Positions 32,525-44,754 of a stretch of DNA of 64,000 bases are shown here, piece by piece. Source of the DNA: Pegoplata infirma (Eukaryota > Arthropoda > Insecta > Diptera > Anthomyiidae); the NCBI GenBank assembly GCA_963921195.1, contig OY992539.1, positions 215,060,314 through 215,124,313 of the forward strand. The letters run 5' to 3'. The notes below the pieces were generated by a model. It did no database searches. It was not told where the DNA came from and was given only the letters and a program-made list of their open reading frames with translations. Both the position numbers and the translations under genes were made by a program. The first letter of the stretch is position 1. Each line of letters begins with the position of its first letter.

Positions 32525-34225
32525 AGTTTTTTTTAAAGGCGTAGTTTTACTAACAGAGGAAGGTGTACTAAAAGTTTTACTAAAGGACGAAGTTTTGCTA
32601 AAAGATGTAGTTTTGGTATAATACGTAGTTTTAGCATAATACGTAGTTTTACTAAACCACGTTGTTTTTCCAGTACACGTAGCTTTAGTTAAAGACGTAG
32701 ATTTACTAAAATAAAGACGTAGCTTTAGTATAACACGTAGTTTTAGTATAACACGTAGTTTTAGTATAACACGTAGTTTTACTAAAACACGTAGTTTTTC
32801 CAGTACACGTAGCTTTAGTTTAAGACGTAGATTTACTAAAACACGTAGTTTTTCCAGTACATGTAGCTTTAGTTAAAGACGTAGATTTACTAAAATACGT
32901 AGTTTTACTAAAATGCATAGTTTTACTAAAATGAGTAGTTTTACTAAAAGACGTATTTTTACTAACAAACGTAGTTTTACCAAAAGAGGTAGTTTAATAC
33001 GTAGTTTTACTGAATGACGTAGTTTTACTAAAAGACGTAGTTTTACCAAAAGATGTAGTTTTACTAAAAGAAGTAGTTTTATTACAATACGTAGTTTTAC
33101 TAAAAGATGTAGTTTTAATAAAATAAGTAATTTTATGAAAACACGTAATTTTATTAAAATTCCTAGTGTTTCTAAGAAATGTAGTTTTTTACTAATTAAT
33201 GTTGTTTTATTAAAAGACGTAGTTTTACTAACAGACGTAGTTTTCCTAAAAGGCGTAGTTTTACTAAAATAAGTTATTTTATAAAAATACGTAATTTTAT
33301 TAAAATTCCTAGTGTTTCTAAGAAATGTAGTTTTACTAAAAAAACGTAGATTTATTAAAAGACGTAGTTATATTAAAATACGAAGTTTTACTAAAAGAAG
33401 TAGTTTTACTAAAACACGCACCCTAAAAGTCGAAGTTTGAATTAAAGTAGTAGTTTTACTAAAAGTCGTACTTTTACTAAAAGACGTAGTATTACTAAAA
33501 AAAGTAGTTTTATGAAAATACGTAATTTCATTAAAATTCCTAGTGTTACTACGAAATGTAGTTTTACTAAAAGAAGTAGTTTTACTAAAAGACGTAGTTT
33601 TATTAAAAGACGTAGTTATATTAAAGATGTAGTTTTACTAAAAGAAGTAGTTTTACTAAAACACGTAGTTTTACTGCACGATGTAGTTTTACAAAACGGC
33701 GTAGTTTTACTATAAGATGTAGTTTTACTAAACGGCGTAGTTTTAGTTGAAAACGTATTTTTACTTAAATACGTAGTACTAAATGGCGTACATCTACTAA
33801 AAGGCGTAGTTTTTCTTAAAGACGTATTTTTTAAAAAGTCGTAATTCAATTAAAATTCTTAGTTTTACTAAGAAATGTAGTTTAAAAAAAGACGTAGTTT
33901 TATTAACAGACATAGTTTTACTAAAATTCGTTGTTTTGCTTAAATACGTGTTTTAATTTTAAAATGTAGTTTTACTAAAATTCGCATATTATCTAGAGAT
34001 GTAGTCTAAACAAATTACGTAGTTTTACTAGAAGATGTGTTTTAGTTAAATGGTAAATAAAAGTCGTAGTTTAAATATAAGACGCAGTTTTATTTTAAGA
34101 CGTATATTAACTGTAAAACGCAGTTTGACTTTAAAATGTAGTTATCTTTAAAGACGTAGTCTTATAATTTTTTGGATGCGTTTTTATTAAAACACATTTT
34201 TAATTTCAGTAAAAGACGTAGTCGT
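32525..34225 (+). repeat. 18-bp minisatellite ACGTAGTTTTACTAAAAG
   Basis: About 85-90 diverged copies, with subdomains (TATAACACGTAGTTTTAG; TTTTCCAGTACACGTAGC). Related to the 27-kb minisatellite, differing mainly by TTTTACT for TCTTAAT. Frames of 67 and 77 codons are period artefacts. Confidence 0.95.
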
Positions 34226-34654
34226 GGTCATTTCAATACTGGTAGTTTAACTTAAAAAATTGGTTTTCCATTATTTTAAGTAACTTTCATTTCCAAATAC
34301 TTATCCTTTTGTAATCACCACTCAAATATTAAGCTGATAAAACACTTTTTCATGAGTTTAATTACAATTACATACTGATTTGTAAAATGCACAAATTGAA
34401 ATGCACTTTGCCTACACCTTTGTGCTAACAATGTACAGTTTCAACCTTCAGAATCTACATAATTTTGCAACCACAAATCTGTGTGCCCTAAATTTTTCTG
34501 CAGTTTGCACTTTTAAATGCATATTCATTAAGGATTAGCATTTTGGGTCATTATCAGTGGCAGGTAATTGATTTTGTGAGTTTTTTTTTTTTTCTTTTGT
34601 AGGAAATGTAAATTAAAGTGCATTTTAAGCAAGGAGTTTAACTATAAAACAAAA
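34226..34654. other. unclassified AT-rich DNA
   Basis: No gene, repeat or motif recognised beyond a poly(T) tract near 34579-34592. Confidence 0.45.
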
Positions 34655-34880
34655 ATTTCTCAGAAACTAAGAAATTTTTTGAAGAAAATTGTTTCAAAAT
34701 CTAAAAACCTTTTTGCGGAATACCAGGGAATTTAAAAATTTTTCTATAAAAAAATATCATTGAAGCTGAACAATTTTTGGTCGGAAACAATTTTGGAAAT
34801 CTCGGTTTTTTCTGCAAGGAAAAGGTCTATAATCTATGAAATTTTTTACAGACAAATTTTCTCAAATTGTGAAACCCCCC
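34655..34880 (+). repeat. degenerate 35-bp-type repeat fragment
   Basis: A few units of AAAATTTCTCAGAAACTAAG and TTTCAAAATCTAAAAACC. A decayed outlier of the 11956-14512 array family. Confidence 0.55.
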
Positions 34881-35279
34881 ATCTCTTTATATACTCCTTA
34901 ATGTCCTCAAAAAAAACAGAAACTCATTTATGTATCAGCGACATGCATACGCATGCATATGTATGAACTTAAATTCAAATATTTGCTAGTGTTCAGATAT
35001 TGTTCGTTAGGACAAATTTAGCAACATGAGGGTTTTAATAATGAGTTTGTCAAACAAACGAAATTACAAAACCAATACTTATTTAGAATCATAAAAATTC
35101 TTCTTTGGAGAACAACATTTTGTTGGACAAATAGATTGTAACAACCAAATATTCATTTATACTTCATTACTTTCTTGACAACAGCAAACAAAAACAGTAA
35201 AAAAGTTAAATTTGACTTGACCGAATTCATATATACCCTACGCAATGAGCAAAACATTTAAACATTAAGTGAATTTTGT
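34881..35279. other. unclassified DNA
   Basis: No gene. GCATACGCATGCATATGTATG near 34945-34965 is a short alternating purine-pyrimidine run. Near 35190-35230 a decayed GAATTTGACTTGACCGAATT is like a minus-strand mini-me tail. Confidence 0.45.
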
Positions 35280-35720
35280 TACAACATTAGTGATTTGTCA
35301 TTTAAATTCCCTTTTCTACTTGTAGTATAGGATTTTTATATTTGCTAAATAGTCTTGACAATTGGATCTGACAAATTCCAAAATACGTGTCGACCATGTC
35401 TTGCTTAAATTAACAATACAAATAAATTTACAATCGAAAAATAATTTTCTTAAAAATTATTCTATGAGAATATCATACTTATAATTAGCAAAGGAAATAA
35501 TGACCTCGAGCTAGAATAAACCTACTCAAAATATAATATTTTAAAGGTCGAATAATACAATTTTTATTTTTTAATTAAAATTAATTAGAATTTTAGTTAA
35601 GTTCTATGAGAATATCATAGTTTTAATTAGCAAAGGAAATAATGACCTCGAGCTAAAATAAATGTACTCAAAATATGATATTTTAAAGGTCGAATAAAAT
35701 TGTTTTTATTTTTTAATAAA
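35280..35720 (+). repeat. CTCGAG-family repeat with an internal ~147-bp duplication
   Basis: Runs from GTGATTTGTCATTTAAATTC through GCTAAATAGTCTTGACAATT, GACCATGTCTTGC, TTCTATGAGAATATCATACT and AATGACCTCGAGCTAGAATA to GGTCGAATAA. The part from TCTATGAGAATATCATA to TAAAAATTAATCAGAAT is present twice (about 35460 and 35606). Confidence 0.85.
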
Positions 35721-35789
35721 AATTAATCAGAATGTTTGTTCATGTTTAAATACCATTCTATATCGTATTCCGTTTGCATGTGCTCATTA

Positions 35790-36864
35790 CACCGTCCGAC
35801 AAATTTCAAATTTTGGCTGTACACATGAACCGGACTAAAAAATTCTGAGAGTACGGCCGAAAATAAAATACCCGTGTCTCCCAGTTTTTTTAGATCAATT
35901 CGCGTTTTCGCGAAAAATGCAAAAAAAAAAAAATTTCGCACTATAGAAAAAATTCACTACAGTCAGAAAGTGGCTATAAAAATAACATTCCCGTATCTCT
36001 CAGGTTTTTTAAATCAATTCGCGTTTTTTTCGCGAAAATGCAAAAAAAAAATATAATGTAAAATTGTGTTTCACAAAAGAAGTGTGAATTAAGTCGAAAA
36101 AATATGGAAAATTTACTTCTGAGAAAAATAGTGTTAACAGATAAGTTCAGTAGAATTTAATGATGGTTCTTTTCTTGGAATATATTAACCCTCTATCTGC
36201 AATTTTTAGGGTTAATTTTTGTTCTTATTTCAAATACTCACCTAGAAAAGCATTAAATCATGCGTTTAAAGGGTTAAAATGTTCCACAAAAATCTTTTGC
36301 ATTAAAATTCACTAGGGGTTGTCAAAGGCCAAAAGTTGGTAAGATGTTAGCAAAATGCTTAAAAAAGTAAAATTGTAAAGTATCATATTTTATTAAATTG
36401 TGTTACACCACACATATTTACAATTTTACTTTTTTGAGCATTTTGCTAACATCGCAGAAATTATTGGCCTTTGACAACTCCTAGTGAAATTTGATGCAGA
36501 ACATTTTTGTAGAACATTTTAACCCTTTAAATGCATGATTTAATGGTTTTCTAGGAGAACATTAAAAATGAGGACATAAATGACCCCCAAAAATGGGAGA
36601 TAGAGGGTTAATATATTCCACGAAAAGAACCGTCTTTAAATTTTACTAAAGATATGTTCAAACATTATTTAGCTCACAAGTAGATTTAACAAATTTTTCG
36701 ATTTATTTCACACTACTTTGGAAAAATACAACTTTTTTTATTGGCGTTTTTCGCGAAAACACGAATTGATCTAGAAAAACTGGGAGACACGTGTATTTTA
36801 TTTTCAGCCCTACTTTCAGAATTTTTCGGTCTGGTCCATGTGTACAAAAGTGTGTCGGACGGTG
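35790..36864. mobile_element. foldback element with CACCGTCCGAC ends, TTA target duplication
   Basis: Starts CACCGTCCGACAAATTTC and ends with complement of CACCGTCCGACACACTTTTG. TTA on both sides (35787-35789, 36865-36867). 1075 bp of palindrome: ACTGGGAGACACG (36779) against GTGTCTCCCAGT (35875), TAACCCTCTATCTGC (36188) against the complement near 36600, centre about 36335. Several TTCGCGAAAA words near each end. No frame beyond readings of the arms. Other members at 45084, 46814-48085 and 60108. Confidence 0.88.
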
Positions 36865-36867
36865 TTA

Positions 36868-37326
36868 GCAGTCAAATTCAAGCATTTTGTATTTTTTTAG
36901 GTTATATGGAATATACCAAAACCTAGCCCCATAAGTTACCAACAGAATGACAGACCTATAAAAACCCTCCAAAACTAAGTGGAGAGCATAAAAAAATAGA
37001 AAGATTGTCAAACAATTTGAAGGGCATACAATAGTTACAGATTTACTGTATTGTTTACTAATTTCTAGTTGAAACGTGTATAAATGTCTGGGAGGGTTTA
37101 AAAGAGTAGGGTGGTGCTTAGTTTTTACTTGTAGAATTTAGTTAACAAAATGGAGGTTTTTAAATGGCCAATTTTTATTATATTTAACCGTTAACCTCAA
37201 GCGGCCTTTAATTCGAATTTATTTTAAAAATTTTTATTTAAGCTGGTAAAACTAAAACTCCTTTTGGCAATCTTAAAAATTAAAAAAAAAAAACTTCTTA
37301 CAATCTGAAGCCACCCTAATGTTTTA
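36868..37326. other. unclassified DNA
   Basis: A decayed minus-strand mini-me-like head may lie around 36930-36990 (complement of ACCAACAGAATGACAGACCT, GGAGAGCATAAAAA). Otherwise no feature. Confidence 0.4.
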
Positions 37327-37328
37327 TA

Positions 37329-38875
37329 CAGCGACCGATAAAAGTCTACGTACGACTACATAGTAGATGTAATTCGTTTGCATCAAAAATAACAATAATA
37401 GAATTAATTATAATCAAACAAGTATTTTTGTAAAAAGTTCTGTATAGGTAATTTGTCAAGCTTAATTTAAGCTTAATGGCGCCCAGATTGAGAAAATATT
37501 AAAAGTGTTACGAGGGTTGAAATGGAAATTTAGAAAAATTTTTAAAAATATTTTAAAGTCGTATTTTTTCTAGGTCAAACATTAAGAATTGAAAAAAATG
37601 GTCCAGTAGTTTGTATTCAGTTATCGACACATTTTTCCAACAACTCAAACAAAAATGAAAATTTTTTAAAAACATTAGAATAAATCCACATTTTTATACC
37701 CTCCACTCTAGTGATAGAGGGTATATATAAGTTTACATTCCGTTTGTAATACCTCGAAATATTGGTCAATGACCCCATAATGAATATATATTCATGATCC
37801 TCGATCGATTTTAAGACGATCTAACGATGTCCGTCCGTCCGTCTGTCTGTTGAAAACACGCTAACTTTTAAAAGACTTTACAGAGGCTTCTGAAGTTTGA
37901 CATATATGATGGGCAACTACCTGGTCAGGTTGGTATTGCAATTCAGCGAAATCGGTTCAGTGGTTCAAACGTTATGAGCAAAAGACTGAATTTCGGCAAG
38001 GGTTTTTCGTGAATATATGAGATAAAAAACACGAAACACAATTCTGAAACACAAAACTGAAGCTTGGCAAATATATTTATCGTTCCCCTGGCCTGGTTCG
38101 AATTGAATTTCAGCCAAATTGAAGTTCAGCCAAGTGGTTCAAAAGTTTTTAGCAAAACCGTGAATTTCAGATTAGTTTCACCTTAAATTCACGTTATGAA
38201 AACCTGTTAAACATGTTTTAAAATCATTGGTAAGTCACAAAAATATTTTACAACGTATTTTTGTCACTCAAAAATATTTTTACACTAAAAAAAAATACAC
38301 TCGAAAAAATTTTACACTCAAAATAAATTTTACACTCAAAAAAAAAAATTTAGTAAATTATTGCTTTTTTTCAAAAATTACTAAAAAAAAGTTGTTTTAC
38401 ACAAAATAAAATACTTCTAATCAAAAATGTTATTTTTTCACGTTAGAAAATTTCCTATCACTTAAAAAGTGCATGGGGGACGGTCTTCATAAATTCGGCC
38501 AAGTCGAATTTCTACTTGTTTGACCTCCAATTCTTTTGACCACAAATTTTTTTGTAAACAAAGAAAATACTTAACTGTTAATTAAGTTTAGTAATGAGAC
38601 ATGAAAATAATTAAATCGACTTAAAAATATTTTTAAAAATTTTTGTTAAAAAAGATCTTTTAATAATTTCAATTTCCATTTCAACCCTCGTAGCACATTT
38701 AATATTTACTCAATCTGGCGCACATTAAGCTTTAATTAAAGCTTGATAAATTCCCTAAACAGAACTTTTTACAAAAATATTTGTTTGCTAATATGTTAAT
38801 CAGGCCAATAATTTTTAACTTTGTCGTTAAAGAATTACATCTATGTAGTCGTGCGTAGACTTTTGTCGGTCACTG
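37329..38875. mobile_element. Tc1/mariner-like MITE with CAGTGACCGACAAAAGTCTA ends
   Basis: Left end CAGCGACCGATAAAAGTCTA, right end complement of CAGTGACCGACAAAAGTCTA, flanked by TA (37327-37328, 38876-38877). Arms ~270 bp include GTACGACTACATAG, AAAAAGTTCTGTATAGG, AAGCTTAATTTAAGCTT, CCCAGATTGAG and GAGGGTTGAAATGGAAATT. A complete mini-me-like element (37695-38518) lies between the arms. CAGTG ends and TA target fit Tc1/mariner; there is no transposase frame. Confidence 0.88.
37695..38518 (+). mobile_element. mini-me/DINE-like element (type A), nested
   Basis: Head TATACCCTCCACTCTAGTGA, AGTTTACATTCCGTTTGTAA, (GTCY)n at 37829, body AAATCGGTTCAGTGGTTCAA, ACACTCAAAA-rich 3' part, tail AATTCGGCCAAGTCGAATTT followed by CTACTTG. 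Very like the copy at 10195-11356 but shorter. Inserted between the arms of 37329-38875. Confidence 0.9.
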
Positions 38876-38877
38876 TA

Positions 38878-39549
38878 TATCTAGGTGTGCTATTGTGTAT
38901 GATTTTTGTTTATTTGTATGTGAATGTGTAAATGTATATCGAGAATGTATATGTCGAATGTTTATTAAATTTTCTTGAAGTGGTCAAGTCATCATGATGT
39001 TCTTGTTGAAGTCCAATTCTTATGAGAACGACAGTGTAAGTGTTGTTTAGAATTTATGAGAAATGTTATTTGTATGTGTAGAGAATTTATCTGTTTGTTG
39101 GCTTGAATGAATATTAGGGAGGCACAAATAATGACTTTTTCGAATTTCGTCAATTGTCAGACAAATTATGGTTCCGTTTTTATCTAAAAACTCGATGTTT
39201 AAATTTTTAGCCAAATCGGACAATTTTAAAAATTTCATACAAACCAAATATTTTTTTTCAGATTTTTTTAACAATTATTTTTTTTTGATTGGCTTACACT
39301 GTGCAACAAATAAAGACTTTTTGAATAACACAAGAATTTTACTACATAGGTTAGATTTTTATACAAAAAGGTAGTAAAACCCTATACTCGGATTGTACAG
39401 TTTGGTAAACAAATTTCATTTTATGGGCCTCCAAAGACTCTGAAAAAAGATATGATGTAATCAGTATTTGCACAACAGTGCTACCGCCGTTTATGAGATT
39501 TTGTTAATATTTTATGCCAAAAAATAAATTTTCGTGTGCTTTTTTTTTT
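38878..39549. other. unclassified DNA, weak open frame
   Basis: A 75-codon frame on the minus strand at 39047-39274 has mixed composition but no domain I recognise and no start context or splice evidence. It is not called as a gene. Nothing else seen. Confidence 0.4.
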
Positions 39550-41190
39550 AAATAACTTACAGGGACTGTTAATTTTTCTCCAACAATTTCAAAGTGTTTA
39601 GCTGGGAACGCATTTAAGCTGGGAATGCATTTAAGCGGGCACATTTAGGCGATAACGTTTTACATATTGTTTATGAAATTATTAGCAAGTATCATTATAT
39701 GTACATTTTTGGATGGTACAAGCTAATTAGAATAAAAAACTTTCCTCTTAAATGTGCCACTTTTTATGTGAATGCATTTAAAAGGGAAATATTTTATTCA
39801 AATCGTCTGATAAAAGCAAAAAAAAAAAAGATATTGTAAAAACTAAGTAATGTAAATATGGTAAGTTTTTTTTTTAAAAAACTATGTCCTTCATTTTAGA
39901 TCCGCCATTTTGATTTAAAAAAATCGGATTTCAGTGATAATTTGAAATTGAATATCTTGTCCGCCATATTGGTTCCGCGATTCCTAGTGATAATTTGAAA
40001 TTTAATTTAATTAATTTCAATAATTAAATTAATTTTTAATTAATTTTTAATTTTTCCTTAATAATCTGAAAGTGTTTAGTTGGGAACGCATTTAAGCGGG
40101 CACATTTAAGTGGACACATTTAGGCGATATTGTTTTAGATATTGTGTATAAAATTATTAGCTAGTATCATTATATGTACATTTTGGATGCCAAAAGCTAT
40201 TTAGAATAAAAAACTTTCCTCTTAAATGTGCCACTGATTATGTGAACGCATTTAAAAAGGAAATATTTTATTCAAATCTTCTGATTAAAGCAAAAAAAAA
40301 AAATATTATGAAAACGATGTAATGCAAATATTGTACATTTTTTTAAAAAACTATGTCCTCCATTTCAGATCCGCCATTTTGATTTTAAAAAATCGGATTT
40401 TAGTGATAATTTGATATTTTGTCCTCCATATTAGATCCAAAATTTCTAGTGATAATTTGAAATTTAACTTATTTAATTAATTAAATTAATTTTTAATTAA
40501 GTTTTTATTTTTCTTTAAGAATCTAAAAGTCTTTAGCTGAGAACGCATTTAAGCGGGCACATTTAAGCGGACACATTTAGGCGATAACGTTTTAGATATT
40601 GTTTATGAAATTATTAGCAAGTATCATTATATGTACATTTTGAATGGCAAAAGCTAATTAGAATAGAAAAGTTCCCTCTTAAATGTGCCACTAATTATGA
40701 GAACGCATTTTAAAGAGAAATATTTTATTGAAATCTTCTGATAAAAGCAAAAAAAAGATATAAAAACTAAGTAATGTAAATATTGTAATTTTTTTAAAAA
40801 AACTATGTCCTTCATTTTAGATCCGCCATTTTGATTTCAAAAAATTGGATTTTAGTGATAATTCGATATTTTGTCCTCCATATTAGATCCTAAATTTCTA
40901 GTGATAATTTGAAATTTAGCTTATTTAATTAATTATATTAATTTTTAATTAATTTTTTATTTTTCTTTAAGAATCTGAAAGTGTTTAGCTGGGAACGCAT
41001 TTAAGCGGGCACATTTAGGCGGACACATTTAGGCGATAACGTTTTAGATATTGTTTATGAAATTATTAGCTAATATCATTATATATACATTTTGAATGGC
41101 AAAAGCTAATTAGAATAAAAAAGTTCCCTCTTAAATGTGCCACTATGTAAACGTATTTAAAAGAGAAATATAATATTAAAATCCTAAGGG
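39550..41190 (+). repeat. ~460-bp tandem repeat, four copies
   Basis: Copies begin at GGGAACGCATTTAAG-like blocks near 39605, 40082, 40541 and 40990. Each contains GGCACATTTAGGCGATAACG, ATTATTAGCAAGTATCATTA, CCTCTTAAATGTGCCACT, TATTTTATTCAAATC, and the first three TCCGCCATTTTGATTT and CTAGTGATAATTTGAAATTT. The fourth copy is truncated near 41190. GCACATTTA and TAAATGTGC give internal inverted pairing. Confidence 0.92.
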
Positions 41191-41206
41191 TTAAAGATAT
41201 ATAGGA

Positions 41207-41228
41207 TCCCAGTGGAACCCCACTGGGA
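41207..41228. other. perfect hairpin, 9-bp stem and AACC loop
   Basis: TCCCAGTGG / CCACTGGGA with loop AACC, directly after the end of the 460-bp array. GC-rich against an AT-rich background. Could be a transposon-end remnant. Confidence 0.6.
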
Positions 41229-41410
41229 CAGTTTAGAGCGGTAGGAGCAGTTTTATTAAAGTGTAATCTTTGTATGTTAGCCATCTTAGGGAGTGGAGAT
41301 AGTGCTCAGGCATGTTTGGAAAAAATGTTGGGGGTCGAAAATTAATGGTGGTCAGTCTTACAGTTTATCCATTTATGGGCGACTGCAGGGCAGTTATGGA
41401 GCTTTTTGTG
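41229..41410 (-). repeat. half copy of the large palindrome's central part
   Basis: CAGTTTAGAGCGGTAGGAGC, CTTAGGGAGTGGAGATAGTG, AAAAAATGTTGGGGGTCG and AATTAATGGTGGTCAGTCTT match the right-arm blocks at 6410-6490 and 6780-6830. Only one arm is present. Confidence 0.65.
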
Positions 41411-41935
41411 GATTTTTTTAGTAAAAAAACTACTACTTATATTCGATAATAGTCATTATTCCTGCCACCCTAATGAATATACTCATGTTTATTTATGTGT
41501 AGGTGTCCTTCTTTTATCTTGGTATTGACATTCTTGTTTTATATGCTGTTTGTGTATCGAGTGTATTTTGTGTGTTGAAAAACTTTGACCAGATTTCTAT
41601 GTTTAATATTTAAGATGATACATGAAAAAACCATATCATCTTCTTCATTTGATTAATTATTTACTTTAGTTTCATTTCCTTTGGTTTTGATTTTATTTTT
41701 TTTTTTGCTTAAACAAATCTTTTTTTAATTGTTTAGGAGGAGAGTTTTAATCAGAACTAAATTAATTATAAATACTTAATTGAGTATAATTTTAAGATTG
41801 TGCTGTTAGCATGATTGTTAAGAAATATTTGATGCACATATAATAAGGCTAAAAAATTGTAGCATACATTAAGGCGCTTATAAAAATTTATAAATAAAGC
41901 AATTTTTTCTAAAAACAAAATTATTCTAGTAATTA
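41411..41935. other. unclassified AT-rich DNA with a GCATACATTAAGGCG motif
   Basis: No gene. TAGCATACATTAAGGCG at 41860. Confidence 0.45.
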
Positions 41936-42152
41936 ATGCCCGTATTTATAGTCAAAAACACGAGTGGCTATCATGGAGCTGCTAATTTTTTTAATAAGGG
42001 AATGTGAGGATGTTAATGTAAGCCACTTGTTTCAGCATTATAATGAAGAAAAAAAATTGCCTAGCACCGAGGCGCAAGCTTTTTATTTTAGAAATTGTAT
42101 TTGAAAAGTTAGCAGCCCGATAGCCACCCGTTTTTTGTTTTAAATACGGCAT
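41936..42152. mobile_element. 217-bp MITE with ATGCCCGTATTT ends, TTA target duplication
   Basis: Left ATGCCCGTATTTATAGTC...CGAGTGGCTATC...CTGCTAA pairs with right TTAGCAGCCCGATAGCCACC...AAATACGGCAT. TTA flanks at 41933-41935 and 42153-42155. No frame. Target size places it with the TNA-target group (inferred PIF/Harbinger-like). Confidence 0.85.
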
Positions 42153-42785
42153 TTATATTTTGAAAATTAATTTTTTGTTTCCAATTGCATACTTTAAGGC
42201 AGTTACTAAAAAGAACAGAATAATCAAGAATAATAAATTTTCTATGTGATTGCCATAAAAGCAACGGCTTGAAATAAAAACTGGTACATTTTTATAATAC
42301 AGCCTCCCAAAAATATGCAATGAAAATTTAGATACCCGGACATTTGTGTTTAAGTAAATTTTTTTCGTTAAATAAAGAGATTATTAAAAAAATAAATCCC
42401 AAAAATTGTCTAGCTGCCCTTGCCGTCACAACTAGATTTTAAGATATCCGCATTGCATTTATCTAAAGATGACTGTATTATTTACAGATCTTTCTAAAAA
42501 TCCTTAAAAAAGTTTTGCGTTTAAAAAATGTACAAATATGTTTTGACTTAACCGCTATGCTGTCGTATGACTTTAAAACTTTTTAATCACAAAATAATAT
42601 TCTAACAAAGAAAAACTGTTAAAAAACATATAAAAGTTAAATGCTCAAAAACATTTTTTAAATAATTGTAATTTATTTTAATGTAAAGAAGGTGTTGAAA
42701 TTTTGATTTCAAAAATTTTATTTTGATTGAAACATTTATGTTGAATAAAACTGTGCCACAATTTGAAACTTTTTCCAAAATAACG
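42153..42785. other. unclassified AT-rich DNA with two motif copies
   Basis: TGCATACTTTAAGGC at 42186 and, on the minus strand, GCATATTTTTGGGAGG (complement at 42303-42319). No gene. Confidence 0.45.
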
Positions 42786-43708
42786 GGGTTCCGACGATTT
42801 ATTCTGGTAGAGGAGACCAAAAAAGATACACGTGTATCGGCGTTTCGAACGATCACATCGGAATTTTATTTTAGAGGCGGTTAAAGTTTCCCAGCTTTGG
42901 CCTGTTCTTATAGCATATCGGTATATAAAACTATGTTTTCTTTACATCTGAGATGTAGGGTATGTTTAGCAACTTTGTAGAAAATATTTTGGCAAATATT
43001 TTTGTGGAACATATTAACCATGTAACTCCCTCTCATATCGGTATTTTTTGGCTCTATTCTAAAAAATCGTAAAAAACACCCCGAAAAAGGGGGAGGGCAG
43101 GGATAGAATGTTCTACAAAAATGTTGCCCGTAAAATTTTACTATATACGTCAGAGCACACCAAAGCCCAAAAATTAACACATCAAAATATCGGTCTAGGA
43201 CTCCATAAAGTGAATATATAATTGATCAGTGACGGTGTCCGTCTGTCTGTCTGTGGAAATGGTGATCACGACCAAAATATAACACGGAGATGACTGAAAC
43301 TTAACACATTTATTGGAAGTTCTCCAAATCAGTTTGGTATTGCATTTGAGCGATATCGGTTCAGCGGTTCAAAAGTTATGAACGAAAATGTAAGGACACC
43401 TAAAAAATTTTGGTACTTTCAACATAACCTAAAAATACCAAATACTTTAATTCGGCTGCCGACTGACATATGTGAATATAATTGATCATTGAATAGTATT
43501 TAAACAAGAACGAACATATTTTTTGACAAAAAAAGAAAAAATCGCGGAAATTTTAAAAAAAAAATTATTTTTTTCTTTCAAAAGTAATTTCCTTTTAAAT
43601 AAAGTTTTTTCCAATAATCTTTTAGGGTATCAATACATTCGGCAAGGCGAATTTAACTTTGTTTACTTGTTTTTTAGTCTCCTCTACCAGAATCAATCGT
43701 CGGAACCC
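42786..43708. mobile_element. inverted-end element GGGTTCCGACGA, carrying a mini-me insertion
   Basis: GGGTTCCGACGATTTATTCT and GGTAGAGGAGACC on the left are matched by GGTCTCCTCTACC-type complement AGTCTCCTCTACCAGAATCA and TCGTCGGAACCC on the right. Between them lie AT-rich DNA and a type-A mini-me-like body at 43168-43669. Inverted arms only ~35 bp. Class unknown. Confidence 0.6.
43168..43669 (+). mobile_element. mini-me-like element (type A), head truncated
   Basis: Starts within the head at ACACATCAAAATATCGGTCT, then GACTCCATAAAGTGAATATA, (GTCY)n at 43228, GAGCGATATCGGTTCAGCGG, CAAATACTTTAATTCGGCTG and tail GGGTATCAATACATTCGGCA, AGGCGAATTTAAC, TTTACTTG. Confidence 0.85.
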
Positions 43709-43714
43709 AATATT

Positions 43715-44521
43715 TATACCCTACACCACTCTGTGGTACAGGGTATAGTGAGTTTGTGCTGATGTTTGTAACTACCCAAAATATTGGTCCTAGACCTACC
43801 TTCAAGTATACCGATTGACTCAGAATTACTTATTGAGTCGATTTAGCGATGTCCGTCCGTCCGTCTGTCCTTCTATCGGTTTAAGCACGATACAGATCGC
43901 AATTTTCAATCAATTGACTTGAAATTTGAAACTTAAGCATCTTTTGGCCTAAGGACGAAGCCTATTGAAATTGACGAAAATCGGTCCATGTTAAGACCTA
44001 GCCCCCATACAAACGCCCCCTTTGGATTCGGCTTAAATGACTCTAATAACCATATTATAATAGATATCGCTTTGAAATTTAGTAGCTAATAATATTTTGT
44101 ATGCATGACTCACCATTCCAAATTTCAAAGAAATCGGGTCAGTCCTTCTGGTAGTCCCCATACCACCCTCCCGATATTCACACAATTCCCTCAAAATTCC
44201 TAAAAATGGAAATATTTGATAAAAATTTTATTTTTAGATGTTAAACGTGTACTTTATTAACCAAATCAAATTGGAATATAATTGGACCATTTTTGGACTT
44301 AGTCCCCCCATAAAAAATTTCGATCGATATTCAGTTAAATCGGACAAAAAAATAAACAAATTCCACTAAAATTTGATCTGTGTGTGTTTTCTACACTAAA
44401 TAAAGATCTAACAAAAGATAGATCCAATCGAGCCATGTTTGGACTTGAGACCCATTTTTCGGAAAACACAGGTGTAGGGTATTATATGGTCGGTCTTGAC
44501 CGACTATAACTTTCTTACTTG
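43715..44521 (+). mobile_element. mini-me/DINE-like element (type B), full length
   Basis: Head TATACCCTACACCACTCTGT, GGTACAGGGTATAGTGAGTT, core AGTCGATTTAGCGATGTCCG, (GTCY)n at 43852, body TTGACTTGAAATTTGAAACT and GACCTAGCCCCCATACAAAC, tail GGTGTAGGGTATTATATGGT, CGGTCTTGACCGACTATAAC, TTTCTTACTTG. TACCCTACACC is the complement of GGTGTAGGGTA near the tail, and GGTCTTGACC folds just before the end. Confidence 0.9.
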
Positions 44522-44754
44522 TTTTATGTGTTGTACTGTGTAATTTTTCAAAAAACTAGTTAACATTGTTAAATTCGGCTGTGCTGAATTTTTTATAGTT
44601 TAATTTCAAAATGTTAAAAAAAAAAATATTTTTTTTTTTTTTTGCTGGGGCGTTTTTCCTTTTTTGGGGTAGCTGGTGCGGTAAGAGACACCAGACTGCG
44701 TCGGGAGTCGCTGTGGGATTAATGTTGAAAAATTGATTTATTCAAATTCTGACT

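Noticed and set aside
39047..39274. 75-codon frame with a mixed-composition protein
   Set aside because: Looks more protein-like than most frames here, but no domain, partner exon or start context could be identified.
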